A DNA stretch of 64,000 nucleotides from Bradyrhizobium sp. LTSP849. Lineage in GTDB: Bacteria; Pseudomonadota; Alphaproteobacteria; Rhizobiales; Xanthobacteraceae. The translations under genes and the position numbers were made by a program. Location: NCBI RefSeq assembly GCF_000938255.1, contig NZ_JYMR01000013.1:62001-126000 (forward strand), given 5' to 3'. The notes beneath the pieces were generated by a model. It did not search any database. It saw nothing but the letters and a program-made list of their open reading frames with translations, and was not told where the DNA came from. Below, in pieces: positions 46,278 to 54,763 of this stretch (the first letter of the stretch is position 1; each line of letters opens with the position of its first letter).

Positions 46278-46949
46278 TCACCCCGTCGGCGTGCCCGACT
46301 TCCACTGACCGCCGGAGATCCTGGCCGCGGCGATCACCGCCTGGGTCCGGCTCTCGACGCCGAGCTTTTGCAGGATCGCGGAGACATGCGCCTTGATGGT
46401 CGCCTCGGAGACGCCGAGCTCATAGGCGATCTGCTTGTTCAGCAATCCCTCGGACAGCATCATCAACACCCGCACCTGCTGCGGCGTCAGCGTCACCAGG
46501 CGGTCGCGCAGCCGCGTCATGTCGGGGTCGGCGGCGGCTGACAGGTCGGTGTCCGCGGGAACCCAGACCTCACCGTCCATGATCTTGAGAATGGCGTCGC
46601 GCAGCGTCTCAACGCCGAACCGCTTCGGGATGAAGCCGGAGGCGCCGAAATCGAGCGAACGGCGGATCGTGGCGCTGTCGTCGGAGGCCGAGACGATCAC
46701 CACCGGGATCGCCGGATATTGCGCGCGCAAATAGATCAGGCCGGAAAAGCCGGAGATGCCGGGCATCGAGAGGTCGAGCAGAATCAGGTCGACGTCGGAG
46801 GTCTGCTCCAGCAGTTTCGTCAGATCCTCGAACGACCCGGCCTCGTCGATCTTCGCCGTGCTCAGGACGCTAGCCACCGCCTGCCGCAGCGCATCGCGGA
46901 ACAGCGGATGGTCATCGGCGATGACGAGATGGGTGGAGGGAGCGCTCAT
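46278..46949 (-). CDS. LuxR/NarL-type response regulator (CrbR/ErdR-like)
   Basis: 223 residues from MSAPSTHLVIADDHP; a longer frame upstream is unlikely. Receiver: DDHPLFRDAL, phosphoacceptor Asp59 in LILLDLSMPG, VIVSASDD and Lys in GFIPKRF. C-terminal LuxR HTH: LTPQQVRVLMMLSEGLLNKQIAYELGVSEATIKAHVSAILQKLGV. Convergent with the hybrid kinase and divergent from the MHS transporter gene. With the kinase it resembles CrbS/CrbR, which controls acetate and related substrate use in other proteobacteria; pairing here is inferred from position. Confidence 0.88.
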   Translation of the reverse strand: MSAPSTHLVIADDHPLFRDALRQAVASVLSTAKIDEAGSFEDLTKLLEQTSDVDLILLDLSMPGISGFSGLIYLRAQYPAIPVVIVSASDDSATIRRSLDFGASGFIPKRFGVETLRDAILKIMDGEVWVPADTDLSAAADPDMTRLRDRLVTLTPQQVRVLMMLSEGLLNKQIAYELGVSEATIKAHVSAILQKLGVESRTQAVIAAARISGGQWKSGTPTG

Positions 46950-47252
46950 CGATCTCTTGCTGTCGTTCGCAACCGGGCCAGTAGTCCGGACCGGCGCAAT
47001 GGTCAATTCTTCCCCGACCGGCCGTGGCATGCAAGGGCACATTATTCCTTTACGGGAAAGGGGTTAATCCGCAAGTCATGTGCAACGGCGCCGCACTACC
47101 GGTCCGCACCGTCAGTTGCGTGTCAGTGCGCAAGGCCGAAAGTCGTATTGGGACCGGTTTCACGCCGATGTTACCTTGGGGGTAGGACCCAGGTTGATCC
47201 GGCATGGCCGGACAGCCGGGACGCGAGGAAACGAAATTCGGGGAGTCTAACT
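46950..47252. promoter_or_regulatory. Divergent control region with three GGACCGG motifs
   Basis: 303 bp between the response-regulator and MHS genes. The heptamer GGACCGG occurs at 46988-46994 and 47151-47157, and as its complement CCGGTCC at 47099-47105. Any of these could be sites for the adjacent NarL-type regulator; chance occurrence in GC-rich DNA is not excluded. No gene seen here. Confidence 0.4.
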
Positions 47253-48938
47253 ATGACAATGGCAGCGGCCGCCGGCGGCGTCGGGGCGCGGGGAATGACC
47301 GGCGAAGAGAAGAAGGTCATCTTCGCATCTTCACTCGGTACCGTGTTCGAATGGTACGATTTCTATCTGTACGGCTGGACCGCAGCGCAGATCGGCAAGG
47401 CGTTCTACTCGGCGTTCGACGCCAACACGCAATTCATCTTCGCACTCCTGACCTTTTCGGCGGGCTTCCTGGTTCGCCCTCTCGGCGCGCTGGTGTTCGG
47501 CCGCGTCGGTGACCTGGTCGGCCGCAAATATACCTTCCTCGTCACGATCACCATCATGGGCATGTCGACCTTCCTGGTCGGCCTGACGCCCGGCTACCAG
47601 ACGCTCGGCTGGCTGGCTCCGACGATCCTGATCGGTTTGCGTCTGCTGCAGGGCCTCGCGCTCGGTGGAGAGTATGGCGGCGCCGCGACATACGTGGCCG
47701 AGCATGCGCCACAGGGCCGTCGTGGATTTTACACGGCCTGGATTCAGACCACCGCCACGATCGGTCTGTTCATGTCGTTGCTCGTCGTCTACATCGTCCG
47801 TAACAGCATGAGTGCCGATGCATTCAGCGACTCGGGGCTTTCGGGTGGCTGGCGCATCCCCTATCTGCTCTCGATCCTGCTGCTCGGCATCTCGATCTGG
47901 ATCCGCATGCAGCTGTCCGAATCGCCGCTGTTCCAGAAGATGAAGGACGAAGGCAAGGGCTCCAAGGCGCCACTGTCGGAAGCCTTCGGCAATTGGCAGA
48001 ATGGAAAGGTCGCGCTGATCGCCCTGTTCGGCCTCACCGCGGGCCAAGCGGTGATCTGGTACGGTGGGCAGTTCTACGCCCGCGTCTTCCTCGTCAATAC
48101 GCTCAAGGTCCCGGCGAACTCGGCTGACATCGCGCTCATTATCGCGCTGGCGATTGCGACCGCGGGCTTCCTGTTCTTCGGCTGGCTTTCGGACAAGATC
48201 GGCCGCAAGCCGATCATCCTGGCGGGCTGTTTGCTCGGCGCATTGACCTATCATTTCGCCTTCAGCCTGCTGACGTCCGCCGCCAACCCGGCGCTCGAGA
48301 AGGCGCTGGCCAATGCACCGGTGTCCGTCGTCGCCGATCCGAAGGACTGCAACGTGCTGTTCGACCCGGTCGGCGGCCGGGTATTCACCAGTTCCTGCGA
48401 CGTCGCCCGCAACGCGCTGATCGCGTCGTCGGTGAACTTCAAGCTGGAGCCGGGCGCGCCCGGCAGCCTTGCCAAGGTCGTGGTCGGCAACAAGTCGTTC
48501 GACTCGGTGAACGGCGCTGGCGCTGATCCCAAGGCGTTCGCCACCGCCCGCACGGCGTTCACGACCGCGGTGACCGCTGCGGTCGGCGAAGCAGGCTACC
48601 CGATCAAGGGCGCCGATCCGGCCGCGATCAACATGCCGATGCTGATCGTCGTCCTGACCTACCTCGCGATCCTCGTGACCATGGTGTACGGCCCGATCGC
48701 TGCGGCTCTCGTCGAGCTGTTCCCGACGCGGATCCGCTACACCTCCATGTCGCTGCCCTATCATATCGGCAACGGCTGGTTCGGAGGTTTGCTGCCGCCG
48801 ATTGCGGTCGCGCTGGTCGCAGCAACAGGCAATATCTACGCAGGTCTCTGGTACCCGATTGCGATCGCGTCGATGACCTTCATCGTCGGCCTGATCTTCG
48901 TCCCCGAGACCAAGGACGTCGACATCACCAAGACCTGA
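47253..48938 (+). CDS. MHS-family major facilitator transporter
   Basis: 561 residues from MTMAAAAGG. Family motifs: GTVFEWYDFYLYG (helix 1), RPLGALVFGRVGDLVGRKYTF, GLRLLQGLALGGEYGGAATYVAEHAP and FGWLSDKIGRKPII. MHS members move organic acids, betaine or similar with protons. A roughly 120-residue insertion (about 340-460) between late helices, with a pair of Cys at 366 and 382, makes it longer than the usual ~430-550. Divergent from the response-regulator gene, so it may carry the kinase's signal compound. Substrate not assigned. Confidence 0.88.
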   Translation: MTMAAAAGGVGARGMTGEEKKVIFASSLGTVFEWYDFYLYGWTAAQIGKAFYSAFDANTQFIFALLTFSAGFLVRPLGALVFGRVGDLVGRKYTFLVTITIMGMSTFLVGLTPGYQTLGWLAPTILIGLRLLQGLALGGEYGGAATYVAEHAPQGRRGFYTAWIQTTATIGLFMSLLVVYIVRNSMSADAFSDSGLSGGWRIPYLLSILLLGISIWIRMQLSESPLFQKMKDEGKGSKAPLSEAFGNWQNGKVALIALFGLTAGQAVIWYGGQFYARVFLVNTLKVPANSADIALIIALAIATAGFLFFGWLSDKIGRKPIILAGCLLGALTYHFAFSLLTSAANPALEKALANAPVSVVADPKDCNVLFDPVGGRVFTSSCDVARNALIASSVNFKLEPGAPGSLAKVVVGNKSFDSVNGAGADPKAFATARTAFTTAVTAAVGEAGYPIKGADPAAINMPMLIVVLTYLAILVTMVYGPIAAALVELFPTRIRYTSMSLPYHIGNGWFGGLLPPIAVALVAATGNIYAGLWYPIAIASMTFIVGLIFVPETKDVDITKT

Positions 48939-48962
48939 TCGCGTCGCAACGCGTCTCGTCAG

Positions 48963-48997
48963 CCGGCCGCGGAGCGATCCGCGGCCGGTTTTCTTTT
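48963..48997 (+). terminator. Intrinsic terminator after the MHS gene
   Basis: Stem CCGGCCGCGG / CCGCGGCCGG (10 bp, 48963-48972 and 48979-48988) with loop AGCGAT, then TTTTCTTTT. Confidence 0.88.
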
Positions 48998-49002
48998 GGG
49001 CC

Positions 49003-49476
49003 TTATTGATTGTTGCCGATGAATTGCAGAACGACTTCGCGCCGATGCGGACGCGCGCGGTGCTCGATGAGGTAGATCGCCTGCCAGGTGCCGAGCGCGA
49101 GTACGCCGTCGAGCACCGGCACGTGCAGCGAGGTCTGCGTCAGCATCGTCTTGACGTGCGCCGGCATGTCGTCCGGCCCTTCGGTATCATGAGTCCAGGG
49201 CGCATTCTCGGGCGCCAGGCGCGATAGGGCCGTCGTGAGATCAACGAGCACGGAAGGATCGGCATTCTCCTGGATCGTCAGCGAGGCCGAGGTGTGGCGG
49301 ATGAACAGCGTCAGCGCGCCGTCACGTCCGTGAACATCCCTGATGAATTTTGCGACTTCCGCGGTGAGATCGGTGAAGCCGCGGCCCGGAGTCTGCACGG
49401 TGAGCAGTGACGATGAGATGATGGTGGCTTGCACCGTCGATGGTGCTGAACGTGTCAGCGATCTGGCTGATGTCAT
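49003..49476 (-). CDS. YjbQ-family protein (UPF0047)
   Basis: 157 residues from MTSARSLTRSAP. The YjbQ pattern: FTDLTAEVAKFIRD, GALTLFIRHTSASLTIQENADPSV, HDTEGPDDMPAHVKTMLTQTSLHVPVLDG and LGTWQAIYLIEHRARPHRREVVLQFIG. Members show thiamine phosphate synthase side activity, and the physiological role is unsettled. Convergent with the MHS gene and terminator. Confidence 0.88.
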   Translation of the reverse strand: MTSARSLTRSAPSTVQATIISSSLLTVQTPGRGFTDLTAEVAKFIRDVHGRDGALTLFIRHTSASLTIQENADPSVLVDLTTALSRLAPENAPWTHDTEGPDDMPAHVKTMLTQTSLHVPVLDGVLALGTWQAIYLIEHRARPHRREVVLQFIGNNQ

Positions 49477-49500
49477 CAAATCTCTCTCAATTCCAGAGGC

Positions 49501-49598
49501 CGCCGTAGGGTGGGCAAAGCGAAGCGTGCCCACCGAATTCACGCAAAGAGGTCGAGTTGGTGGGCACGGCGCTTGGCGCCTTTGCCCACCCTACGGCG
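49501..49598. repeat. Palindromic repeat (CGCCGTAGGGTGGGCAAAG type)
   Basis: About 98 bp with ends CGCCGTAGGGTGGGCAAAG and its complement CTTTGCCCACCCTACGGCG, and inner CGTGCCCACC / GGTGGGCACG. Fills the gap between two same-strand genes. Confidence 0.75.
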
Positions 49599-49610
49599 TC
49601 CCGCCGCGCG

Positions 49611-50132
49611 CTAAATCCTCCCCGAAACGTCCTTCTGCACGCGGTTGGCCATGTCGATCAGCCGCCGCCAGGCCTTTTCGAGGAACGACATCGCGCGGTC
49701 GAGGTCCTGGTCGCTGGGCAGCGGGATCTCGATCCTGCGGTCGCCCTCGGCGACCTTCGGCTCCGCCTTCTTCAGCGAATCCGATTTCGGCAGCGCCTCG
49801 TCGACTTTGCCCGACACGGTCGGCCCGGCCGCAAGCTGTCCCTTCAGCTTCTCGACCTCGGCCTGGAGCCGGCCGATCTCGGCATCGAGCGCGGAACGTT
49901 CGTCGGGCACGGCGTAGCAAGCCCAGCCGGCGCCGTTCCTGGTGCAGGTCGAGACCGTGCCGGTGCGGGTGTCGAGCCGCAGCACGCCTTCCGGGATCGG
50001 CGTCATGGTGTAGCGGCCGTTTTCGCTGTCGGGCGCCGATTGCGCGGCCACCAGGCCGCCGCTGGTGGCCATCACCGCGGCAATCGCCGCCGTCGCAAGC
50101 CATGATGTTGTGGATGATGTCGCTGGTCTCAT
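49611..50132 (-). CDS. Hypothetical exported coiled-coil protein
   Basis: 173 residues from MRPATSSTTS. A signal peptide or membrane helix (WLATAAIAAVMATSGGLVAAQ), then a Cys pair (CTRNGAGWACYAVPD), a short coiled coil (RSALDAEIGRLQAEVEKLKGQL) and a linker ending in RRLIDMANRVQKD. Family unknown to me. Confidence 0.65.
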   Translation of the reverse strand: MRPATSSTTSWLATAAIAAVMATSGGLVAAQSAPDSENGRYTMTPIPEGVLRLDTRTGTVSTCTRNGAGWACYAVPDERSALDAEIGRLQAEVEKLKGQLAAGPTVSGKVDEALPKSDSLKKAEPKVAEGDRRIEIPLPSDQDLDRAMSFLEKAWRRLIDMANRVQKDVSGRI

Positions 50133-50420
50133 CGCGCTCTCCGCCACGATGCGCAGGTGGCACATCACCAAATTCTACACCTCGGCGGGCGATGACGCAT
50201 CGCTTGGCCTGCCGAATCCGCCACCAAAAACGCATCTGCGAAATCAACGATCGCAGCACGCCCTTTGATCCCGGCAGCGCGGCGAAATGTCGGCTATATC
50301 GGCGGATCGCGCGGAGAGCTGCTGCGGTGCGGCGTCACGCTGTGTGCAGCGTTGGCGTGCAAGGCAATATCACCAATCAAATCAACTACATAATCGAACA
50401 CGACGCGATCGTGACTTGGC

Positions 50421-50449
50421 TTGACTTGATTATGAGCGATCAGTATGGT
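50421..50449 (+). promoter_or_regulatory. Probable promoter of the ATP synthase F0 operon
   Basis: TTGACT (50421-50426), 17-bp spacer, TATGGT (50444-50449), about 65 bp before the atpI start. The upstream AATCAAATCAA (50373-50383) and the -35 region TTGACTTGATT (50421-50431) form an inverted repeat with one mismatch. The rest of the 383-bp gap (50133-50515) shows no gene. Confidence 0.5.
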
Positions 50450-50515
50450 CCGCGCGGCTTTTGAGGGTGGCGGGCGTAACTTCCATTCAACCGCAGCGTT
50501 TCGGGTCTTCGTGGC

Positions 50516-50890
50516 ATGGCTCAAGACACGGGACGCGGCGAGAATGGAGATCGCGATAGATCGCCCGAGGAAGCTGCGCTTTCCGAACGGCTCGGAAATC
50601 TTGATCAGCGGTTGTCCGAATTTCGCGGCCGCCACATCAAGACCGAGCAACCCGCAGGTGACGGTGAAGACAAAGCGGCCAGAGCCTCGGCGATGGCGCT
50701 TGGTTTCCGGTTATCCTCCGAGTTGGTCGCCGGGGTCGTTGTCGGGGCGGGGATTGGCTGGGGTTTCGACCGCTTGCTGTCGACGTCGCCTTTCGGATTT
50801 ATCGTGTTCCTGCTGCTGGGCTTCGTGGCCGGCGTGGTGAATGTGGTGAGAACGGCGGGCGCGGGTCAAAACAGGCGCGGTGGTTCTTAA
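50516..50890 (+). CDS. atpI: ATP synthase subunit I (AtpI/AtpZ-like)
   Basis: 124 residues. Charged N-terminus, then two helices ([30 protein letters not shown] and [21 protein letters not shown]) with the AtpI/AtpZ signature Gly pattern. It probably assists c-ring assembly. First gene of the F0 cluster; 110 bp to atpB. Confidence 0.88.
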   Translation: MAQDTGRGENGDRDRSPEEAALSERLGNLDQRLSEFRGRHIKTEQPAGDGEDKAARASAMALGFRLSSELVAGVVVGAGIGWGFDRLLSTSPFGFIVFLLLGFVAGVVNVVRTAGAGQNRRGGS

Positions 50891-51000
50891 GCGATCCGCA
50901 CAGGAGAGGAATGATCGCATCGGCTTCGCCGGTGCGGGCCGGCCCGGCCGGCAGACCGAGACCAGCCGGCTAGCCCGGCAGACCAAGAGATGCCGCGCCG

Positions 51001-51750
51001 ATGAAAATCGATCCGATCCACCAGTTCAACATCGAGCCTCTCTTCACGATCGGCCATATCGGCAATCAAACGATCGCCTTCACCAATTCATCGCTCTACA
51101 TGCTGGTGGCGGTGGCGATCATCTCGATCCTGATGCTCGCCAGCGGCACGCAGCTGGTTCCCGGGCGCTTCCAGTCGGTCGCCGAGATTTCCTACGAGTT
51201 CGTCGCCTCGACCATCCGTTCGACCGCCGGCGCGGAAGGCATGAAGTTCTTCCCGCTCATCTTCTCGCTGTTCATGTTCATCTGCGTCTCGAATCTCGTC
51301 GGCATCATCCCCTATACCTTCACGATCTCGAGCCACCTGATCGTGACTGCAGCCCTGGCGCTGCTGGTCTTCTTCACCGTCCTGATCTACGGCGTTGCCA
51401 AGAACGGCCTGAAATTCTTCTCGATCTTCGTGCCCCACGGTGTCCCCGGCTACATCCTGCCGCTGGTGATGTTCATCGAGATCCTGTCGTTCTTCCTGCG
51501 GCCGGTCTCCCACAGCGTCCGTCTGTTCGCCAACATGCTGGCCGGCCACATCGCGCTGAAGGTGTTCGCGGGCTTCGTTGCCATGCTGGGCTTCTCGCTC
51601 GGCGCGCTGGGCTGGTTCGGCGGCGTGCTGCCGCTGGCGCTCACGGTCGCGCTGTACGCTCTCGAGATTCTGGTCGCGTTCCTGCAGGCCTACGTGTTCG
51701 CGATCCTGACCTGCATCTACCTCAACGACGCCATTCATCCGGGACACTGA
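51001..51750 (+). CDS. atpB: ATP synthase F0 subunit a
   Basis: 249 residues, a typical length. Proton half-channels reside here; the catalytic Arg is in [22 protein letters not shown] (near residue 176). Conserved [15 protein letters not shown] also present. Membrane protein with five or so helices. Same operon as atpE and the b subunits. Confidence 0.93.
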   Translation: MKIDPIHQFNIEPLFTIGHIGNQTIAFTNSSLYMLVAVAIISILMLASGTQLVPGRFQSVAEISYEFVASTIRSTAGAEGMKFFPLIFSLFMFICVSNLVGIIPYTFTISSHLIVTAALALLVFFTVLIYGVAKNGLKFFSIFVPHGVPGYILPLVMFIEILSFFLRPVSHSVRLFANMLAGHIALKVFAGFVAMLGFSLGALGWFGGVLPLALTVALYALEILVAFLQAYVFAILTCIYLNDAIHPGH

Positions 51751-51803
51751 GCGGTCCGGGGAATTTCCACCCAAAACCCAATCTTTCTTCCAAGGAGTCT
51801 AAA

Positions 51804-52034
51804 ATGGATCCGGCAGCAGCAAAACTTATCGGCGCGGGCATCGCGTGCATCGGCATGGGCGGTGCGGGCGTCGGCGTGGGCGTGATCTTCGGCAACTACC
51901 TCGCCGCGGCCGTTCGCAACCCGTCGGCCGCTCAGGGCCAGTTCGGCAACCTGATCTTCGGCTTCGCCGTGACCGAAGCGCTCGGCATTTTCTCGCTGCT
52001 GATCGCGCTGCTGCTGCTGTTCGTTCCGCTCTGA
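51804..52034 (+). CDS. atpE: ATP synthase F0 subunit c
   Basis: 76 residues. Two transmembrane hairpin helices, with the Gly-rich [24 protein letters not shown] loop and the proton-binding Glu58 in [23 protein letters not shown] precedes the start. Many copies form the rotor ring. Confidence 0.95.
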   Translation: MDPAAAKLIGAGIACIGMGGAGVGVGVIFGNYLAAAVRNPSAAQGQFGNLIFGFAVTEALGIFSLLIALLLLFVPL

Positions 52035-52096
52035 GAACGACGTTCTTCGCGCCGCTTCGACCGAAGCGGCGCGCATGACAGCAACAGGAGTACTCC

Positions 52097-52660
52097 ATGG
52101 CTGAGAGTCATGGCGGGGCGAAAAGTCCGGCGGCGCGCGCCCACACCGAGGCCGAAGGCGGTCACGGTGGCGGTTTTCCGCCGTTCGAGAGCAGCACCTA
52201 TGCTTCACAGCTGGTGTGGCTCGCGATCTTCTTCGTCGCGCTCTACGTGATCGTGTCCAAGCTCGCCCTGCCACGCGTCGGCGGTGCGATCGAGGCGCGT
52301 CAGAACAAGATCGAGGGTGACCTCGCCGAAGCGCAGAAGCTGAGGGACCAGTCCGACGCAGCGCTGAAGGCCTATGAAGGCGAGCTCGCTTCGGCGCGCT
52401 CGCGGGCGCAGGCCATCGGCAACGAGTCCCGCGACAAGGCGAATGCGCAGACGGAAGCCGAGCGCAAGATTCTGGAAGAGCAGCTGGCGGCCAAGCTCGC
52501 CGAGGCGGAGAAGACCATCGCCTCGACCCGCACGACTGCCATGAGCAACGTCCGCGGCATCGCAGCCGATGCGGCAGGCTCGATCGTGCAACAGCTTACG
52601 GGCGTCGTTCCGGATGCAGCGTCGGTCAATGCCGCCGTTGATGCGTCCTTGAAGGGTTAA
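52097..52660 (+). CDS. atpF2: ATP synthase F0 subunit b'
   Basis: 187 residues. An N-terminal extension rich in Gly/His/Ser, then the membrane helix [23 protein letters not shown] and a long amphipathic stalk. The divergent b' subunit pairs with b in alphaproteobacteria. Five bp from the next gene. Confidence 0.9.
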   Translation: MAESHGGAKSPAARAHTEAEGGHGGGFPPFESSTYASQLVWLAIFFVALYVIVSKLALPRVGGAIEARQNKIEGDLAEAQKLRDQSDAALKAYEGELASARSRAQAIGNESRDKANAQTEAERKILEEQLAAKLAEAEKTIASTRTTAMSNVRGIAADAAGSIVQQLTGVVPDAASVNAAVDASLKG

Positions 52661-52665
52661 TCGAT

Positions 52666-53151
52666 ATGTTCTTCGATCCTGAAACCTGGGTCGCTATCGC
52701 TTTCGTGATCCTGATGGTCTTGTTCGGCTATCTCGGGGTCTTCAAGAAGGCGATGACTGCGCTCGACCATCGCGCCGACCGCATCAAGGCCGAGCTCGAC
52801 GACGCGACGCGCCTCAAGCAGGAAGCCGCCAAGGTGCTCGCCGACTACAAGGCCCGCACCGCTTCGGCCGAGCGCGAGGCTGCCGACATCATCGCCAACG
52901 CCAGGAGCGAAGCCGAGCGCATCGCGACTGAGGCCAAGGCGAAGATGGAAGACTTCGTCGCCCGCCGCACCAAGACCGCGGAGGGCAAGATCGCGCTCGC
53001 CGAGGCCCAGGCGCTTGCCGACGTTCGCGCCGCAGCCGCGGAAGCCGCCGTCCAGGCCGCCTCCACGATCCTGTCGCAGTCGGTCAAAGGCCAGGTCGCC
53101 GACGATTTGCTCGCCAAAGGGATCACCGAGGTTCGGCAGAAGCTGAACTGA
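52666..53151 (+). CDS. atpF: ATP synthase F0 subunit b
   Basis: 161 residues. Membrane helix [19 protein letters not shown] near residues 6-26, then a helical stalk ([34 protein letters not shown]). Forms the peripheral stator with b'. The F1 genes are not in the window, as is normal for Bradyrhizobium, where F0 and F1 operons are separate. Confidence 0.93.
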   Translation: MFFDPETWVAIAFVILMVLFGYLGVFKKAMTALDHRADRIKAELDDATRLKQEAAKVLADYKARTASAEREAADIIANARSEAERIATEAKAKMEDFVARRTKTAEGKIALAEAQALADVRAAAAEAAVQAASTILSQSVKGQVADDLLAKGITEVRQKLN

Positions 53152-53174
53152 GGGCGAACGTCTCACCAATCAAA

Positions 53175-53203
53175 AAGCCGGCGCGATGAGCGCCGGCTTT
53201 TTT
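53175..53203 (+). terminator. Intrinsic terminator of the F0 operon
   Basis: Stem AAGCCGGCGC (53175-53184) / GCGCCGGCTT (53190-53199), loop GATGA, then Ts to 53203. Confidence 0.9.
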
Positions 53204-53232
53204 GTTTGTCCGGTGGGGCATCCGCGAATGAG

Positions 53233-53339
53233 CTGTCATCGCCCGACTTGATCGGGCGATCCAGTACTCCGAGACGGTTGTGATGGATCGATAGGCCGCG
53301 GCGTACTGGGATGCCCCGGTCAAGCCGGGGCATGACGGC
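53233..53339. repeat. Palindromic repeat (TGTCATCGCCCGACTTGATCGGGCG type)
   Basis: About 107 bp containing two hairpins: TCGCCCGACTTGATCGGGCGA at the left and ATGCCCCGGTCAAGCCGGGGCAT at the right, joined by complementary CAGTAC / GTACTG. Common type in Bradyrhizobium. Confidence 0.75.
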
Positions 53340-53356
53340 AGAGAGTGTGGCTTGCC

Positions 53357-54004
53357 TTACTTCTTCTTCCCCCGCGCCTTCGGCTCGGGCGCCAGCGCCT
53401 GCGGGTCGAAGCCGACATAGAAGACGTAGGAATCGGCGGTCGCAGCCGACGGCACCGGATAGGACAGGTCTTCGGCGACGAAGGTGAAGGGCACGCTGCC
53501 GCCCTCCGACATCTCGACCGTGGTCCGGTAGGCCTTCGAGGCGATCACCTTCTCGCCGACGCCGCCCTGCACCACGGCGACGCGCAAGGGGACCTCGACC
53601 GTGGCAGGCGCGCCGGCGGGGCCTGCGATGACGCGGCCCTGGATGCCGACGCGCACCGTGATATCGGCTCCATTGCGCGTGCATTCGCGCGCCATCTTGG
53701 TGATGGTGGCCTGGAATCGCACATCATTGCCGACGGCCGGCTTGCCCGTCGCCCCGACCCCGTAGGTGGACGCTCCAGCGCGTACCGTGACCTGAGGACA
53801 ATCGACGTCGTCATCGGCCGCCGGCTGGCCCGGCGCGGGCGCCGGCTTGGTCGGCTCGTCCGACTTGCCGCCGAACAGGCCCTTGAAGCGGTCGGTCAGC
53901 GACTGTGCCGCGACCGGCGAGACGGCTGCCAGTGAGACCGACAGCGCCAGCGCGATCACCGGACCTCGCCGCAGCGCATTCCGCAATGACCGAAGCTCTT
54001 TCAT
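53357..54004 (-). CDS. Hypothetical exported protein
   Basis: 215 residues from MKELRSLRNALRRG. Signal peptide to ~35 (ends SPVAAQS), a linker with Pro-rich PTKPAPAPGQPAA, then a beta-rich domain with Cys in DCPQVTV and ARECTRNGADITVRVGIQGRVIAG. Basic tail. Unrecognised. Convergent with the F0 operon. Confidence 0.65.
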   Translation of the reverse strand: MKELRSLRNALRRGPVIALALSVSLAAVSPVAAQSLTDRFKGLFGGKSDEPTKPAPAPGQPAADDDVDCPQVTVRAGASTYGVGATGKPAVGNDVRFQATITKMARECTRNGADITVRVGIQGRVIAGPAGAPATVEVPLRVAVVQGGVGEKVIASKAYRTTVEMSEGGSVPFTFVAEDLSYPVPSAATADSYVFYVGFDPQALAPEPKARGKKK

Positions 54005-54137
54005 GAACGCCTGTACTCCATGACACCATTCCGGCACGTCACCGGCTCGATGCGCGTTATATCGTCAAAATCGGCGATCCCAAGGCAGTAAAACCGAGGC
54101 AGGAAAAGACAGACTTTGACCGCGGGGGAGGCCCGGC

Positions 54138-54725
54138 TCAGCCGCGGAAATCCTCATGCAGCAGGCCGAACAGCAAATGGTCCTGCCAGATCCCGTTGAT
54201 GCAGAGATAGCGGCGCGCCAGGCCCTCGCGAGAAAAGCCGCACTTTTCCAGCACCCGGATCGAAGGCGCATTGGTGGGGATGCAGGCGGCCTCGACCCGG
54301 TGCAGATTGAGCTCGCCGAACAGCGTCGGCAGCAGCACCCGCAGCGCCGCCGTCATGTAGCCGCGATGGGCGTGGGACTGCCCGACCCAGTAACCGATGG
54401 TCCCCGCTTGCACGATGCCGCGACGGACATTGGCAAGCGTGATGCCGCCGACCATGGCGCCGTCGAGCTCGCGGAAGATCAGAAAGGGGTAGGAGCGGTC
54501 CGCGGCGATATCCTCGGAATAGCGGCGCAGGCGACGGCGGAAGCCGGACCGGGTGAGATCGTCCGACGGCCAGATCGGCTCCCAGGGCGTGAGATAGTCG
54601 CGGCTGGTCTCGCGCAGATGCGCCCATTGCAGAAAGTCGGACATCTGCGGCGCGCGCAGCAAGAGCCCGTTGCCGCGCGGGGCGAGGGCGGCAGGTCCAC
54701 TGGATGGCAGGCGAAAGAGGGCCAT
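54138..54725 (-). CDS. GNAT-family N-acetyltransferase (RimJ/RimL-like)
   Basis: 195 residues. Core blocks: LLRAPQMSDFLQWAHLR, GAMVGGITLANVRRGIVQAGTIGYWVGQSHAHRGYMTAAL and HRVEAACIPTNAPSIRVLEKCGFSREGLARRYLCING, the RimJ/RimL and ribosomal-protein acetyltransferase subfamily. Acetylates an N-terminus or amine with acetyl-CoA. 38 bp downstream of the M16 peptidase gene, so possibly its operon partner. Confidence 0.88.
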   Translation of the reverse strand: MALFRLPSSGPAALAPRGNGLLLRAPQMSDFLQWAHLRETSRDYLTPWEPIWPSDDLTRSGFRRRLRRYSEDIAADRSYPFLIFRELDGAMVGGITLANVRRGIVQAGTIGYWVGQSHAHRGYMTAALRVLLPTLFGELNLHRVEAACIPTNAPSIRVLEKCGFSREGLARRYLCINGIWQDHLLFGLLHEDFRG

Positions 54726-54763
54726 GGTGATGCTTCCCGGGGCGGGGCTCCCGTGCGCGGCTC

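Noticed and set aside
49343..50464. 373-residue plus-strand frame across the 49501 repeat and the 49611 gene
   Set aside because: Arg/Pro/Ser-rich, crosses a repeat and is antisense to a gene with a signal peptide.
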